Assembly: GCA_964023205.1 (NCBI GenBank)
Contig: OZ026837.1
Location: 12,005,479-12,069,478, forward strand
DNA: 64,000 nt
Origin: Lutraria lutraria
Taxonomy: Eukaryota; Mollusca; Bivalvia; Venerida; Mactridae
Direction of reading: 5' to 3'
The stretch's first letter is position 1. Each line of letters begins with the position of its first letter. Below, piece after piece: positions 46,332 through 58,254 of this stretch. The position numbers were made by a program, and so were the translations under genes. The notes under the pieces were generated by a model. It was not told where the DNA came from, ran no database searches, and saw nothing but the letters and a program-made list of their open reading frames with translations.

Positions 46332-48687
46332 TCTGCTCGAGTGAAAGACCCTAAAATGTAGCGATAAATTCTAGGAATGATCACTATTTTACTTCTTCAC
46401 ATAAATTAATCATTGAATTGGTAAGACTGAGAGTTTTCAACAACAAAACTACGAAGAGCAAACCCAAGCACCAAATTTGTAATTCTTTTAAACTGTCTTT
46501 GTTTAAATACATGCGTCTTATGCACGAGTGATTATGGTGATATTTTCATTAAGGCACCAAACTGTCTATTCATGTTAAAGTGTTTGTGACGAATTGAATC
46601 TATAAGACCTTCATCTAGTGTAAAACCATAGAGAGCTATCACGTTTAAAGTATGGTGTATAATTAGGCCACACATAGAAATGTAATAAAAATTAAAAGAG
46701 TTTTTGGTACGTGTGACTATGTTATACCTAAATGACCATTATGTATCATCCCTTCAACGCGCTAGCCCCTTATTTGTAAAACATTTCTAAATCAGTGGTA
46801 TTAGAAGTTTTAAACTCATGTTGAGATACAAGCTCATACACACATATATTGTATTATATTCAGACGTATTTTTACACAACAGTATTGTTACACACAGTAC
46901 TGTAATTTCAAGGGCGATAAGCGTAATGATAGCACGATACAGTAGCCTTGAATTGGTGCATAACGCAACATATCAAACTAAAGCCACAAGGCTGGTTTCG
47001 TTAAAATAACCCCCCACGTGAAATGCAAATAACAATCTATTATTGCAGAAATCTGCAATTGATAGATATTTGGCGAACTTTAAGCAGAAATATATCCGTT
47101 TATATACATAAAGTATGGCTAGACACGATTGTACTTGTAAGTATTGTAAGTAATACCTGAGTATCGATGCAAAACGTACAAAATACGCTGTATCTATTTC
47201 ATTTTAATTTTAATTGCAAGAAACAAACGCCAAGCGATTGTGGAACGTTTTGTAGCCTGTATAACTCTATCCAACGAAAAAGAAAAAAAGAGATTCGTGG
47301 TTGGCACAGAACCCGCCACAAAAAGTCTATCTTGAAAGCTTTCAGTGTCCAACTGTGCACTTGTTCAGTTGATTAGTTTCATGTTAATGTAAACTTGGCC
47401 AGTTCTACGCTATCAAAAAATACTCTTAGAGACATACGTATATATATATATGACCAAAACAACGATTTCCCTTACTGTCCTTGATGCTCTGTTTGTGCGT
47501 TTCCTATACGTAATTGGGTTACTTCTCTTTGTTGATGATTCACGTTAATGTGTGTTCGTTACCATCAGGGTGTGATAAAAATGATTGCATCTTACCAAGT
47601 ATAAATCTACTTAACTGAATGCAATCTGTGATTGTGACATTTTCAGTGAAGTCGTCTTCTTACACATACCCGGGCTTATTTAGTTCTTACCTAGGATGGG
47701 GCGTAGCAAGACAATCCCAAAATCAGTTAGACAGTTCTCTCCGCATCTGCTTACTTACATTCTTAATTTGTTAAGTTCGCAAATATATCATACATAATTT
47801 CAATGCGGTGCCTGGTTTCCCTCATTCAATTTTGAATTGTTCTGCAATTAGTCGGTACCACCATTCTCAGACCGATAGTTTTTTAAATAAATCAATTCGG
47901 TAATGCAAGCACACCGATGTGCATGCATTAACATACCATCATAATTACTCTGAACTAATTGCATGTATTCTGATTCACTATGTGTCTGTCTTACATACCT
48001 ATGTAACCGTACATGCTCAGTCTCTATATAATTGATATCAAAACAACTTTTTCAGTAACAAATACTCAAGAACGTAGAAAAGTCACTCTAAGACCCGCGC
48101 TGCTTATGAAATTCACAGTAAGATACCTACGTACTCGTATATGACAAAAACAACCATTTCCCTTACTGTCCTTGATGTTCTGTTTGTGCATTTCCTATAC
48201 GTAATTGGGTTATTTCCCTTTGTTGATGATGCACGTTAATGTGTGTTCGTTACCATCAGGGTGTGATAAAAATGATTACATTTTAGCAAGTACAAATCTA
48301 CTGAACTAAATGCAATCTGAGATTGGGAAAACGAAGGAATGACATTTTCAGTGAAGTCATCTTCTTACACATACCCGGGCTTATTTAGTTCTTACCAAGC
48401 ATGGGGCGTAGGGGGTGTTTGACACAACACGATCCCAAAATCAGTTAGACAGTTCTCTCCGCATTTGCTTACTGACATTCCTAATTTGTTAAGTTCGCAA
48501 ATATGTCATACACAATTTCAATGCGGTGCCTGGTTTCCCTCATTCAAGTTTGAATTGTTCTGCGATAAGTCGGTTCCACTATTCTCAGACTGATAGTTCT
48601 TTAATAAATGCAATTCGGTAATGGAAGCACATCAATGTGCATGTGCTATCATGCCATCATAATTACTCTCAACTAATTGCATTTATG

Positions 48688-48915
48688 TAATAGATACAGT
48701 ACGAGTTTTTCTTCAAAAGTGTCTTCTTACTTCGCCTCGGACAAATTGGTTGTTTGTCTAAGGGAACCGTCTTCTTAGCGTCTGTAAGAAGACATTTTTG
48801 AAGAAAATACGAGTACGTGTATCTGTCTTATACGACGATAAAGGATAATGTCAACGTGAAAGTTGAGTTATTGAAAAGTGTCTTCTTACAAACGTTAGAA
48901 GACACGTTTTGGATA
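48688..48915. mobile_element. Hairpin (foldback/MITE-like) element inside the triplication
   Basis: The arms AGATACAGTACGAG then TTTTTCTTCAAAAGTGTCTT (48688 onward) and their imperfect reverse complement (48786-48833) enclose about 55 bp. A second hairpin GTGTCTTCT / AGAAGACAC follows at about 48878-48905. The block is absent from the paralogous units, indicating insertion after duplication. No target duplication was established. Confidence 0.6.
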
Positions 48916-49484
48916 GCTCTGCTGGGGGTATAGTCGTATTAACTGATTCACCATGTGTCCGTCTTACATACCTATGTAACCGTACATGCACAGTCTCTAT
49001 ATAATTGATATCAAAACAAATATTTCAGTAACTAACACTAAAGAACGTAGACAAGTCCCTCTAAAACCCGCGCTGCTTATGAAACTCACAGTAAGATACG
49101 TGCCATATGCACATTTCCACCAACGACAACAACCCAACACGTAATGATAGCACGATATAGTAGCCTTGAATTGGTGCATAACGCAACATATCAAACTAAA
49201 GCCATACGGCTGGTTTCGTTAAAGTAACCCGCACGTGAAATGCGACTAACAATATATTCTTGCAGAAATGTGAAATTAATAGATATTCGGAGATATTTGA
49301 GTAGAAATATATCCATCGTACGGCTAGACACGATTGCACAAGTAGTAACTGAGTATCAAGACAAAACGTGCAAAACAGGCTGTTTCTTTTTCATTTTTAA
49401 TTGCAAGAAACAAACGCCAAAGTGATTGCGGAACTTTTTTGGCCTGTATAACGCTATCCAACGAAAAAGTAAAAAAAAATATAA

Positions 49485-49563
49485 GCCGGCCTCGATCCCG
49501 CCACAAAAAGTCTTTCTTGAAAGCTTCCAATGTCCGACGCTTTACCGATTGCACCAACGCGGC
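49485..49563 (-). mobile_element. tRNA-derived SINE head (class II-like)
   Basis: The minus strand reads GTTGGTGCAATCGGTAAAGC (A-box), GTCGGACATTGGAAGC, a longer variable region, then GGCGGGATCGAGGCC (B-box-like). The paralogous site near 47290-47360 retains only the right part. Confidence 0.55.
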
Positions 49564-50483
49564 ATACTTTCTGACGAGAATAGGAACTTATATATCAATG
49601 CATTTGTGCACGTGTTTGGTTGATTAGTTTCATGTTACTGTAAAATTGGCAGTTTTACGCTATCAAACATTACTGTAAGAGACATACGTAGATATATTAC
49701 AAAAACAACCATTTCCCTTGCTGTCTTGGATGCTCTGTTTGTGCGTTTCCTGCCTTTATATAATGATGAAAGTTAACATATGTTTAAGTATAGTTTGAAC
49801 AATTTTATTTGTATTTCTATGTACAAGTCTAACTTGTCAGATGAAATAATTACTGACGCCCTATTACTGTCTTTACAATGAATGATGTAAACAGCTGACT
49901 CATTAGTTAAGACTGTACATATTTTGCTTCTGAACTTTCATTACTGTATCGTTGAAGGGGCATGCCCTGGAACTGCTGTGTCTTGGATTTTATACACCAA
50001 AAATGCGTTTATCACTTGTAAAAACAATTATTACCGAAAAGTGAAAGAAGAATGTGCCTTAAAAATGGCCCTATAACGCGCGCGTGAGTATTTATATGCC
50101 GGTTTAAATAAAAGGCTTACAGCCTTTTATTGACGACAACGATATTTCCGATTCGTCTGAGAATTTAACTTAGCGTGCGCGCTGCCTTTCAAGCAGCAAA
50201 ACAATGATATTTAGTTATTTACCTATAATTGATCGATAGAGAAGCTTTATGTCGCAAACAATGAACATGACATGAGCAATACTTACCATTTCACAGTTTG
50301 TTGACATTTTTTCCGCTTTTGACAGATCCCGAAAGGGTCGAGTTTTGAAAATGACGAATATTTTCTAAGGCGTAATCGGCAGGTCTGGTAAATCTTGAAA
50401 TGTGTATTTTGAGTCAACTAGCGGGATATTTCGTAAATATTTTACAGGACTTTCATTAATTGATTTAAAAAAACAACAACAAA

Positions 50484-50555
50484 AACAGCCAAACGCGTTT
50501 TAGCGTTCAGTAATGTATTGGTAAAATTGAACTGTCAACCACGTTTTATCGTTGA
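50484..50555 (-). repeat. Inverted 72-bp copy of the 46-bp minisatellite
   Basis: Exact reverse complement of 52385-52456 as far as I can see. It lies directly before the truncation point of the Penelope ORF. Confidence 0.85.
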
Positions 50556-50585
50556 TTATCTTACTGTGAATAGTTTTTTTTAATA

Positions 50586-51654
50586 TGGGATCACACTTTG
50601 AAAGAACTTCAAGAATTTATAGACCAGATAAACAGATTGCATCCTACAATTAAATTCACCCACAGCATATCAAAAGAAAATGTGTCCTTCTTGGATGTAT
50701 CCGTATCGAAAGGAACTGATCTTAGTATAAAGACGGACATTCATATCAAAAGAACAAATAATCACCAATATTTACAATACAGTTCATCGCACCCAAAACG
50801 CTGCAAAGACGGAATACCCTTTAGTCAAGCAAAACGTTATCGACGAATAATTTCGGATGATGAAATTTTCAGTAAATCTTTGTGTGAATTACATCTTTAT
50901 TTCAAGGACAGGGATTACCCGGACTCCGTCATCAAAGATGGATTTGAAAAAGTTTCACGGATGTCGCAGGAGGACGCTTTGCAGCAATCTTCACAAGAAA
51001 AGGCACATGGTATACCGTTCACAATGACCTACAATCCGTCGCTTACTGACATTGGTGCAACAATCAATAAATATTGGGACCTTTTGAGTTTGTCAACAAG
51101 TTGTACTGTGAAAAATATTCTTAAATTCTTTAAACCTATATTAGCTTTCAGACGACCAAAAAGCCTTCATGACTATTTAACAAGTACAAATATTTCTAAA
51201 ACGGACCAAAACATTCACTCGTCTGGAAGTTGTGGTAGTACTAGATGTACTCACTGCAAATCTATCAACAATAGTTCGGATTTTTCTAGTTCAGTCACAG
51301 GCGAAAACTTTCAATTACGTGTTGATACTAACTGTAAAACTAAGAACGTTATATATTTGATTACCTGTCAAAGATGTAAAAAACAATATATTGGGCAGAC
51401 TACACAAAACGTTTCTAAACGTATGAATAGTCATAGATATGATATTTGTAACTTTACAGATCCTGCTGTTTCCTCTTTGGTCGCAACACATTTTAATGAC
51501 ACTTCTCATAAATTGGCAGATTTTTCTTTTATGCCTGATATCGTTAAAAATAATATAAATCGCCTTTGTAAAGAAACCTTTTGGAATTTATAAACTCAAA
51601 ACTCTTTATCCTAATGGTTTAAATTCGAAAGTTTTATTTAATGTTAAAGAATAA
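50586..51654 (+). pseudogene. Penelope-like RT thumb + GIY-YIG endonuclease, 5'-truncated, frameshifted near the end
   Basis: The frame opens after a TAG at 50571 with FFLIWDHT, the sequence expected just after the catalytic YxDD of a Penelope RT; the fingers and palm are gone. Next come FLDVSVSKG and HQYLQYSSSHPKRCK (RT thumb region), a cysteine cluster (CGSTRCTHC, near residue 215) and the GIY-YIG endonuclease VIYLITCQRCKKQYIGQTTQ with RMNSHR (about 250-278). The reading frame stops at 51593 in FWNL, but the expected C-terminal sequence continues in another frame to a TAA at 51652-51654, so one small indel is present. The listed start (50598) is TTG and not a real initiator. Confidence 0.85.
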
Positions 51655-51864
51655 CTATGTAGTTTAGTTTCGCTTTCGTTGTGTCCTATTTTTGCTTTTT
51701 TATATCATATATTACTATAGGATATATTTGTATTTCTTACATCCGAAAGCGTAATACTAATTACATTTTGTTATTGCACTGCACGCATTCCCGCCTTTTT
51801 ACGTTATGTTTAATATGATAATCATTATGACGTAACGTCCGTTATTTTATTATTTTATTGTTAT

Positions 51865-51898
51865 GTCTTGATAAAGGCGGTTGCGCCGAAACGTAGAC
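51865..51898 (+). ncRNA. Degenerate hammerhead-ribozyme-like hairpin
   Basis: GTCT TTGATAA-type core, then the stem GGCG-GTTG-CGCC, then GAAAC, then AGAC pairing the outer GTCT. Hammerhead motifs are typical of Penelope-like elements (established). Here CTGATGA is replaced by a TTGATAA-like core, so two normally essential bases differ and activity is doubtful. Confidence 0.45.
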
Positions 51899-52236
51899 AA
51901 ATGAAATAATAATACTAGTTCGTATATTTGTGTTTTTTGTTGTATAATCCAAATTAAATTAATTGATTTAGGCATTCAAATGATACCAATTTGATTTATA
52001 TTCGAGACGCTTCAGTTCCAGGGCATGCCCCTTTAATACGTATTATGTTATTACAGCACATTAATGTGTGTTTTATAGCACCTAATTGTATTAATTATAT
52101 TTCACTTCAAGCGGGCAAACTATAAAATCCTTGTGTTGTTTTTTCCTGATTTGTATTCTAATGTTTTTGCATTGGAGATGTTTTCAGTACAATTATAAGA
52201 CAATTTTCCCTGACCAACATAATCATTAAGTCCATG

Positions 52237-52500
52237 CATTACTCAACGATAAAACATGGTTGGCTGTTCCGTTTTACCCATACATTACTCAACGATTAAA
52301 CATGATTGACTGGCTGTTCCATTTTACCCATACATTACTCAAAGATAAAAAATAGTTGGCTGTTCCAATTTACCCATACAATACTCAACGATAAAACGTG
52401 GTTGACAGTTCAATTTTACCAATACATTACTGAACGCTAAAACGCGTTTGGCTGTTCCATTTTACACATGCATCACTCAGCGATAAAACATAGAGGCTGT
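52237..52500 (+). repeat. 46-bp minisatellite, 5-6 units
   Basis: Units start CATTACTCAACGATAAAAC and end GGCTGTTCCATTTTACCCAT, mostly 46 bp with one of 50. The units have diverged, and part of the array is repeated in inverted orientation at 50484-50555. Confidence 0.85.
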
Positions 52501-52509
52501 TGGAATTTC

Positions 52510-53440
52510 AAAATCTTTTATTTACTACAGTAACTACTAGTACTAGTATCACGTTAAAAGCTTTGACATATCGTCTTGCAAATTATCACAGTTCTCTTGT
52601 TTTGTTTACTCCGATCACGTGACTTTAGCACCTGCTTCCTTAATGTTTATAATGCGTAAACAATCATGTTATTGTTGATACATTCATTCGACACAAAGTG
52701 TATTAAAAGCTTGCGGTAAGGCATGATAACAACATTTTACATCAGTCAAAATGCATCTGTCTGGATAGGCTTGTTTGCGGTCTCTTTGATACGTATCAAA
52801 CACAGTCATTACACTTTTACGTATGAAAGACATTACAAGTGTCTGATTTCTCCTGGGTTTACTTAATATGAAACACTGAAATAAATCATTACAGTAAAAC
52901 GGAATTTTAAATGAGATCAGCGGACTGTGTTATGACATTCATGGTTATGACATTGTTTATAGACTCTTCCTTTTCCCTGTAACTATGGAAACCGCGTGCA
53001 TTCGTCTGGCCAAAGCCGAAAATGATTGTATGACACAAGTCAGAGAGACAAACTTAACATCTTGGCACAAACGAAGATTTTTCAGGAATCTTTTCTGTTG
53101 ACCTGAAAAGAAAAATTCAATCTGTAAAAACTATTGTTGCATTATTTACATTTAATTATGAACATACTGTCATTTTATAATGTATGTTTATTAAGAAAAT
53201 GATCGACTTTCAGGTAAACGCCTCAAGATGTACATAGATATTCAGACTGTCAAGATAAATGACGTTTTCATCTCATATCTCATACGAACAGCTTTCAGCC
53301 ATTAACAAGATATTAATGGCGAACATTTAAAGGCATGTTTTTATGCTGAGCTATTTTGTAATAATATCTTTATAACGTTTGTGAACAAGACATGTGACTA
53401 ATGTGTCGAAGTAACATCAACGTACATGTCATTCCTTATC
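52510..53440. other. No gene recognised
   Basis: AT-rich sequence without a convincing frame. Confidence 0.4.
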
Positions 53441-53444
53441 ACAG

Positions 53445-53616
53445 ATGCAATCGTAAAATAAAATCACGAATTGTAATCTTTGAATTGAACAACCGATTGT
53501 TTGTAATAAGTCACGGAAACATCAAAGTATCGTATACACGATTGTACAAACTGTTTGGTTCTACCTTCTACCTTCATGTGATTGTTATTGAAACAAGTAC
53601 AGACGATAACACTATG
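53445..53616 (+). CDS. Candidate isolated internal exon, weakly cadherin-like
   Basis: The acceptor is TTCCTTATCACAG|A and the donor ACTATG|GTAAGA, both good. One base then 57 open codons including RIVIFELNNRLFVISHGNIK and STFYLHVIVIETSTDDNT. The spacing of the G-I and Y-hydrophobic-V-hydrophobic-V strands recalls part of a cadherin repeat, but the Ca-binding motifs are not seen, so that label is a guess. No neighbouring exon was found. An opposing minus-strand frame (53464-53706) is not supported by splice sites. Confidence 0.3.
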
Positions 53617-53619
53617 GTA

Positions 53620-56390
53620 AGATCGCGGACGTCTTATAAAATCAATATTAATTCTTAATTCGATCATTCTATGAGAATACATTTGAACCCCACATACTGT
53701 ACACACAAAATAGAAACATTTATAGCAAAATACAGCAAAACACGGTGATGGTGACTTTTCAGAAAAAGGAAAGTATTCATTTCTAACTCCATATGCCCAT
53801 CTTTATTTCCTAGATAAGGATATGGTGAAAAATGAATATAATTGAATCCTTATTATGGTCTACACAGGAATCCACTATTACCATGTTCTACTGTATTCGT
53901 TTTTGTTATATCTAAAAAATCAGAATGTACGTACCATTTCATATGCCTTAGTCGTTCTATCAAGACTTGATTAGTAAAAACGGTATATCATTTTTTTACA
54001 TAGGACAAATTTATTATATTTTTCCATATTCATTAAACTTTCATTTCTTTTACTCGACATTATAACAAGCAATAAATGTCTTTAAATAGACAGTCACTAA
54101 GTTTCTTTTATGTTATTTACACTGTTGAAACCAAAAGTATGATTTTAATGAAGTTCCTAAATTGCCGTTATAGTACCGTGTGAACACATCGCTAGCAGTC
54201 CAATTATGTCACGCCTTAAAATGTTAATATTAGGTCAGCCGAATAAATTACGTATTTAATCATATCTACTGTATATTTATTCCAATAAATGTGTAATGTT
54301 TGCCAAGATCGGTATATAAATTCATTTCGACCGCATAAGAATACTTTTCCTACATTTTCACTTTACACATTTTACAACCACAAGAAGTACACACTAAACA
54401 ATTGCAGACTCGCTGTAAGTTGGCATGGTCTTAAATTTTCCTGCGCTTGTAGATTTCATCCAATAGAATGAGTGTTTCCACTGAATCATCCAACAGAATG
54501 GGAATATCTCCTGAATAATTAATACGTCATACCAAGAAATATAGGTCAAAAGTGGGTTTAGACACCTTAAAAATAGATACACGCGAACAAATGTGGTATA
54601 ATGACGTTCGTATCATTCGGACGTGGTTTTAAGTATTTATCCGTAAACGATGAACGATTTAGATTGATTATTCGTTGATAAATTAAGACGATAAAGTCTC
54701 TGACACTTTCTGGAATACTTATTTTTAAATGGCAATGCAAAATCGCAACTTCTTGCGCGAAGCAGATTAGAGACAGTGCCCGAAATATTCCGAAATATCC
54801 GCAATGGTCACCACGTGATATAAACAAAACAGAAATAGAGCGAGGTCACGTGTTACTCACACCAACTAGTGTTAGCTTGATGACGCATTCGCTATTTATA
54901 GTCTAAGAATGGAGCGAGCTCGATATCTGCCCATCTGTCAATAAATGCAGCCGAAACTCTTTATATCAAAGGAATTAGGAAAAATTGTTCGATCTAAATG
55001 AACTTCGATGTATTAATTATTAGAGAAATTCGCTGTGTTTATTATCGGTGTGTTGTAATAATCATTTAATCGTGTTATAAGATACGGAACACGGTATTTA
55101 TACGTTTCGATGTATTTATTTTAGCAACCTGTCGCAAATAAACAAAACATTATAAACATATTCACACAGACTAATTTTATAATCGCGAGCGTGGACACTG
55201 ACTTGTTTACGCAATTGTCGTTAATTAAATATCGATTTCGGAGCTCAATACAAAAAATGTCCGATCAGGTGAGAAATGATGACTTAATTGGTTCGACATA
55301 GACGGTCACTTTATGGTTCGATATAGATGGTCACTTTACAGTTGAAAATCTATGTTTGGGACCGTTATACCAGGTTTTTACGACAACGTACCCTCAGACA
55401 ACGGAGTATATTATTTTTGGAGACTTTATTTAAATATTTCATATGCATTCCAGCAGATATTGCAACGTCTGATACATCAAGGTGATAGTTTCCCCTGATT
55501 TTAATTTTAGGGTGGAAACAGGGACTACATATAGAGTACCTCGAGAACTGTAGAACCATATGACCAGATTCATGAGATTCATGAAACATCAACGGCTTGC
55601 ATTTTGATGGAGTAGATGATCACTTTAGTTTCGGGATCAGTTAAGTCAAAATAACAAATTCGTTTGATCTGAAACTTCGCACATCCTGATAAAAAATGCT
55701 ACATAGGCCATATTCTAGTATTGAATTGCCGGATGCGATTTTTTGCGCCGTACAAACATTTAACTTGTTATTGTTAATTACTTGGTTAAAATACACAGCG
55801 GTTAAGGGGTGTGTTTGAATAAAGGTTACATGTATGCCATTGCATATTTGTGTATGGACCCTTGTCCTTATTACATAATGAACTGTATAAATTATACAGT
55901 ATTTAGATTGTCGCTTTGTTTGAAGATAGATTTCAAAACGGTTTTGGTGTTTTGTTACGGAAGTGTTTATCTAGGTAAACGTGCCTTAGAATTTTGATAC
56001 TTGTTTTCGTTTTTTATCTATGAGATATTACGTAGTTGTCGGCTGTAGTTGTTAAGGCTACGGAATTTCTTTAAAGTCAAATATCTATGAATTAAGGACG
56101 ATATCAACAGTCTGAGGCACGGCTCCCTGCATGATACATTTACAATTATTTTAGGGTTAATTGTTGTGATATATTCCTATACATAGGAACATACATAGTC
56201 CATAATTATGTGAATTACGTGCAATATTGCTTAATAGAAGACCTTCCAAAAATAACATTTGTTAAAAATCACTTGCGACGGACTGTTATAGTTATATTAG
56301 GTTTATAATTATTGTTCAGTTTTTATAAGTTCTATAAATTGGTGAAACTAGATATGGCCAGTCAGCCATTCACTTATCATAACATTTAGA
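53620..56390. other. No gene recognised; two E-boxes near 54.8 kb
   Basis: GGTCACCACGTG (54807-54818) and GGTCACGTG (54845-54853) sit 35 bp apart, followed by CTATTTATAGTC near 54892, a promoter-like arrangement. Two direct copies of GGTTCGAYATAGAYGGTCAC lie at 55291 and 55315. The frames at 54567-54827 and 55365-55592 (minus) have no domain I recognise. Confidence 0.3.
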
Positions 56391-56397
56391 TAATTAC

Positions 56398-56903
56398 CAA
56401 GGACTTATATACATACATGGATTCGCAACTTCCGTATTAACAGTTTAAAGTAATCAAATCCCGCGATAATAAGACGTGAATCAACGGGAATACAAGCTAT
56501 TGTTTACAAAAGCGAAAATACGAAAATATCCGTGATAATCCGAATGATAATTACAGCGAAAATATCCGTGGTATTCCGAATGTTTAATCTCGGAGACGAA
56601 AGGATAATAATAGATGTCCGCCATCTTGGAATTTAAAATGTTAGACTGATGCTTTTTTCAATGCTTATACTTAGACTTTGTGGATTATAAATGTATCTCA
56701 ATATCTTTAAGGAATTTGTTGCATCCTTTACCAATTTCCCGTGCCCAATTGCCAGAGTTTTTTTAGTATAATCAATATCGTAAACACCTAATTACAGCTG
56801 TCGGACATTGCCGAGTATATAGCAATACATTGTGGGATCGCCGAACGATATCGTTTGAGCTATTTTTAGCAGTTGCGAATCCATGTATGTAAAAAAGTCC
56901 TTG
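56398..56903. mobile_element. MITE, 506 bp, ~33-bp terminal inverted repeats, 7-bp target duplication
   Basis: The ends CAAGGACTTATATACATACA then TGGATTCGCAACT (56398 onward) and the reverse complement of 56871-56903 match apart from a few bases. TAATTAC occurs immediately outside both ends (56391-56397 and 56904-56910). No transposase. Internally it has two copies of a GCGAAAATA..ATCCGTG..TTCCGAATG module and a CCGCCATCTTGG (YY1-like) site. Confidence 0.85.
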
Positions 56904-57050
56904 TAATTACTAAAAATGTTTCAGTCATAGGCACTCGGTTACATAGTTCGTATAGTCAGATTGATCATTCAATCTACAGTACATAGAATGACTAACAAGA
57001 TCAAACGAACTCTGTAAACATAGCTTCAAGAAATGAAATTCAAATGTTAC

Positions 57051-57146
57051 CTTCACTTGTAGCTGCCAACAACAGACGTGCTGGAATATTTGGCCGGACC
57101 TCATCTGCTCGGCGAATTTGTAATTTATTATTTCCGTAAAGTATTT
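57051..57146 (-). CDS. Exon 3 of a secreted-protein gene
   Basis: The acceptor TTTGTTTTGCAG|A is very good and the donor GTGAAG|GTAACA is good. Two bases complete the split codon from exon 2; 31 codons read ILYGNNKLQIRRADEVRPNI and PARLLLAATSE; one base is left over, so both flanking introns are phase 1. No further exon was convincingly placed to the left; if the intron were retained the frame would stop two codons later. Confidence 0.6.
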
Positions 57147-57359
57147 CTGCAAAACAAACGTAATGAGTGTAAGGTAATGTATGTTTTACTACAAGACATC
57201 CAACCCACTTTATAAAGATAGTGTTAACAACCGATAACTCTTCGTGTAGACTTGTAACATTGAATATAATGTTGGTTAAAACATTTGAAATTTCGCCGCA
57301 TAACTCCAATTATATTACAGTAGGCTACGGCCGTGGTCAAGAGATTAACGTACGTTGTA

Positions 57360-57510
57360 TTTGTAATTGTAACCACAGACGCTTGTTTAGAAAAAATTAC
57401 CCCACCCACCACGTTCGCTCTTATGACCAATGTACATACATATATAGAAGATAACAAGCTCTAAACGAAAGCAGAACACATTTTTGGGTTTTATTAACAA
57501 ACGAAAGGTA
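57360..57510 (+). repeat. Left arm of an inverted duplication
   Basis: From CACAGACGCTTGTTTAG to GCAGAACACATTTTTGGG it is almost identical to the reverse complement of about 60800-60925. A further short related word, GGGGGCTGTTGCGATCGA (57631-57648), is inverted relative to 60643-60662 just before exon 2. Confidence 0.85.
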
Positions 57511-57514
57511 AACT

Positions 57515-58254
57515 TACATTGGAATCCTGTTTTGCTTATTTAAAACGGCTTTTCTTTATTAACTGACACGCTTTCCACGGTCTACTAAACTAAATATCGT
57601 AGAATTCCAACTTTTTCACGTTTTGCACTGTGGGGGCTGTTGCGATCGAACATTTGTCACAAAAACGTAAGCAGGCGACAACTAGACTATTAGCGCGTAC
57701 CGCGGTTTGTCTGGTTCCCTGCATTTCATAACTACGATAACGCAGTGTAAGGGGCCGATTACCTGGACATATTGGTGTTGTGTTGAAACGGTGTGTCGGC
57801 TGAATTTCGGGTGTTTTGGACATTTAAATATTTCACATTTGTAAGTATTTTATTATTTGTAATTTTGACAAGGTGTTTTGGACTTTAATATACACATTTG
57901 TAAGTATTTTTCTCCTTTTCTTTGTAATATTTCACTATGTTTAGTAACATTGAAACATGCACTTCATCATTACATTGAGAACTGACAAAATAGGGGGATG
58001 GTATTATATCAGTGACATTTTGACTGTTTTTTGAGAAGAGTACTGCTTAATTGAAGATGTGAATTCGTATATTTCTTGTAACCTGTGTGGAGGAAATAAA
58101 ATTATATTACAAAAAAATATATCATTCATATCATTCAATTTCATTGTATATACATGTGTAATTAAATTGAAGAAAAAATAAAAGTTATTATTGTTTTGTC
58201 ACAGGATTGACGAATACCCCCCCCCCACACACACACACACACATAAGATAAAAT
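57515..58254. other. Intronic sequence; CA microsatellite
   Basis: A C-run followed by (AC)n lies at about 58218-58242. The frame 57590-57823 (minus) is unsupported. Confidence 0.4.

Larger units (their letters stand above)
46924..49756 (+). repeat. Ancient tandem triplication of a ~1-kb segment
   Basis: Blocks recur in order with different deletions. TAATGATAGCACGATA and following are at 46925 and 49142. CTGTTTGTGCGTTTCCTATA-type sequence is at about 47490, 48180 (one change) and 49735. TACATACCTATGTAACCGTA is at 47993 and 48966. The offsets (about 690, 974 and 2217 bp) show three partial units and no coding content. The short frames at 47167-47376 and 49240-49627 are parts of these units. 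Confidence 0.8.
49957..52033 (+). mobile_element. Penelope-like element fragment between 21-bp inverted repeats
   Basis: AAGGGGCATGCCCTGGAACT then G at 49957-49977 is the exact reverse complement of 52013-52033; GGGGCATGCCCC within it is itself a palindrome. Between them lie the truncated Penelope-type ORF and a ribozyme-like hairpin. Penelope elements can carry terminal repeats in inverted orientation (established for the family), but these repeats could instead belong to a host element. No clear target duplication is visible. Confidence 0.6.

Noticed and set aside
57221..57457. 77-codon frames on both strands
   Set aside because: They fall on the arm of the inverted duplication, and the two strands mirror each other.
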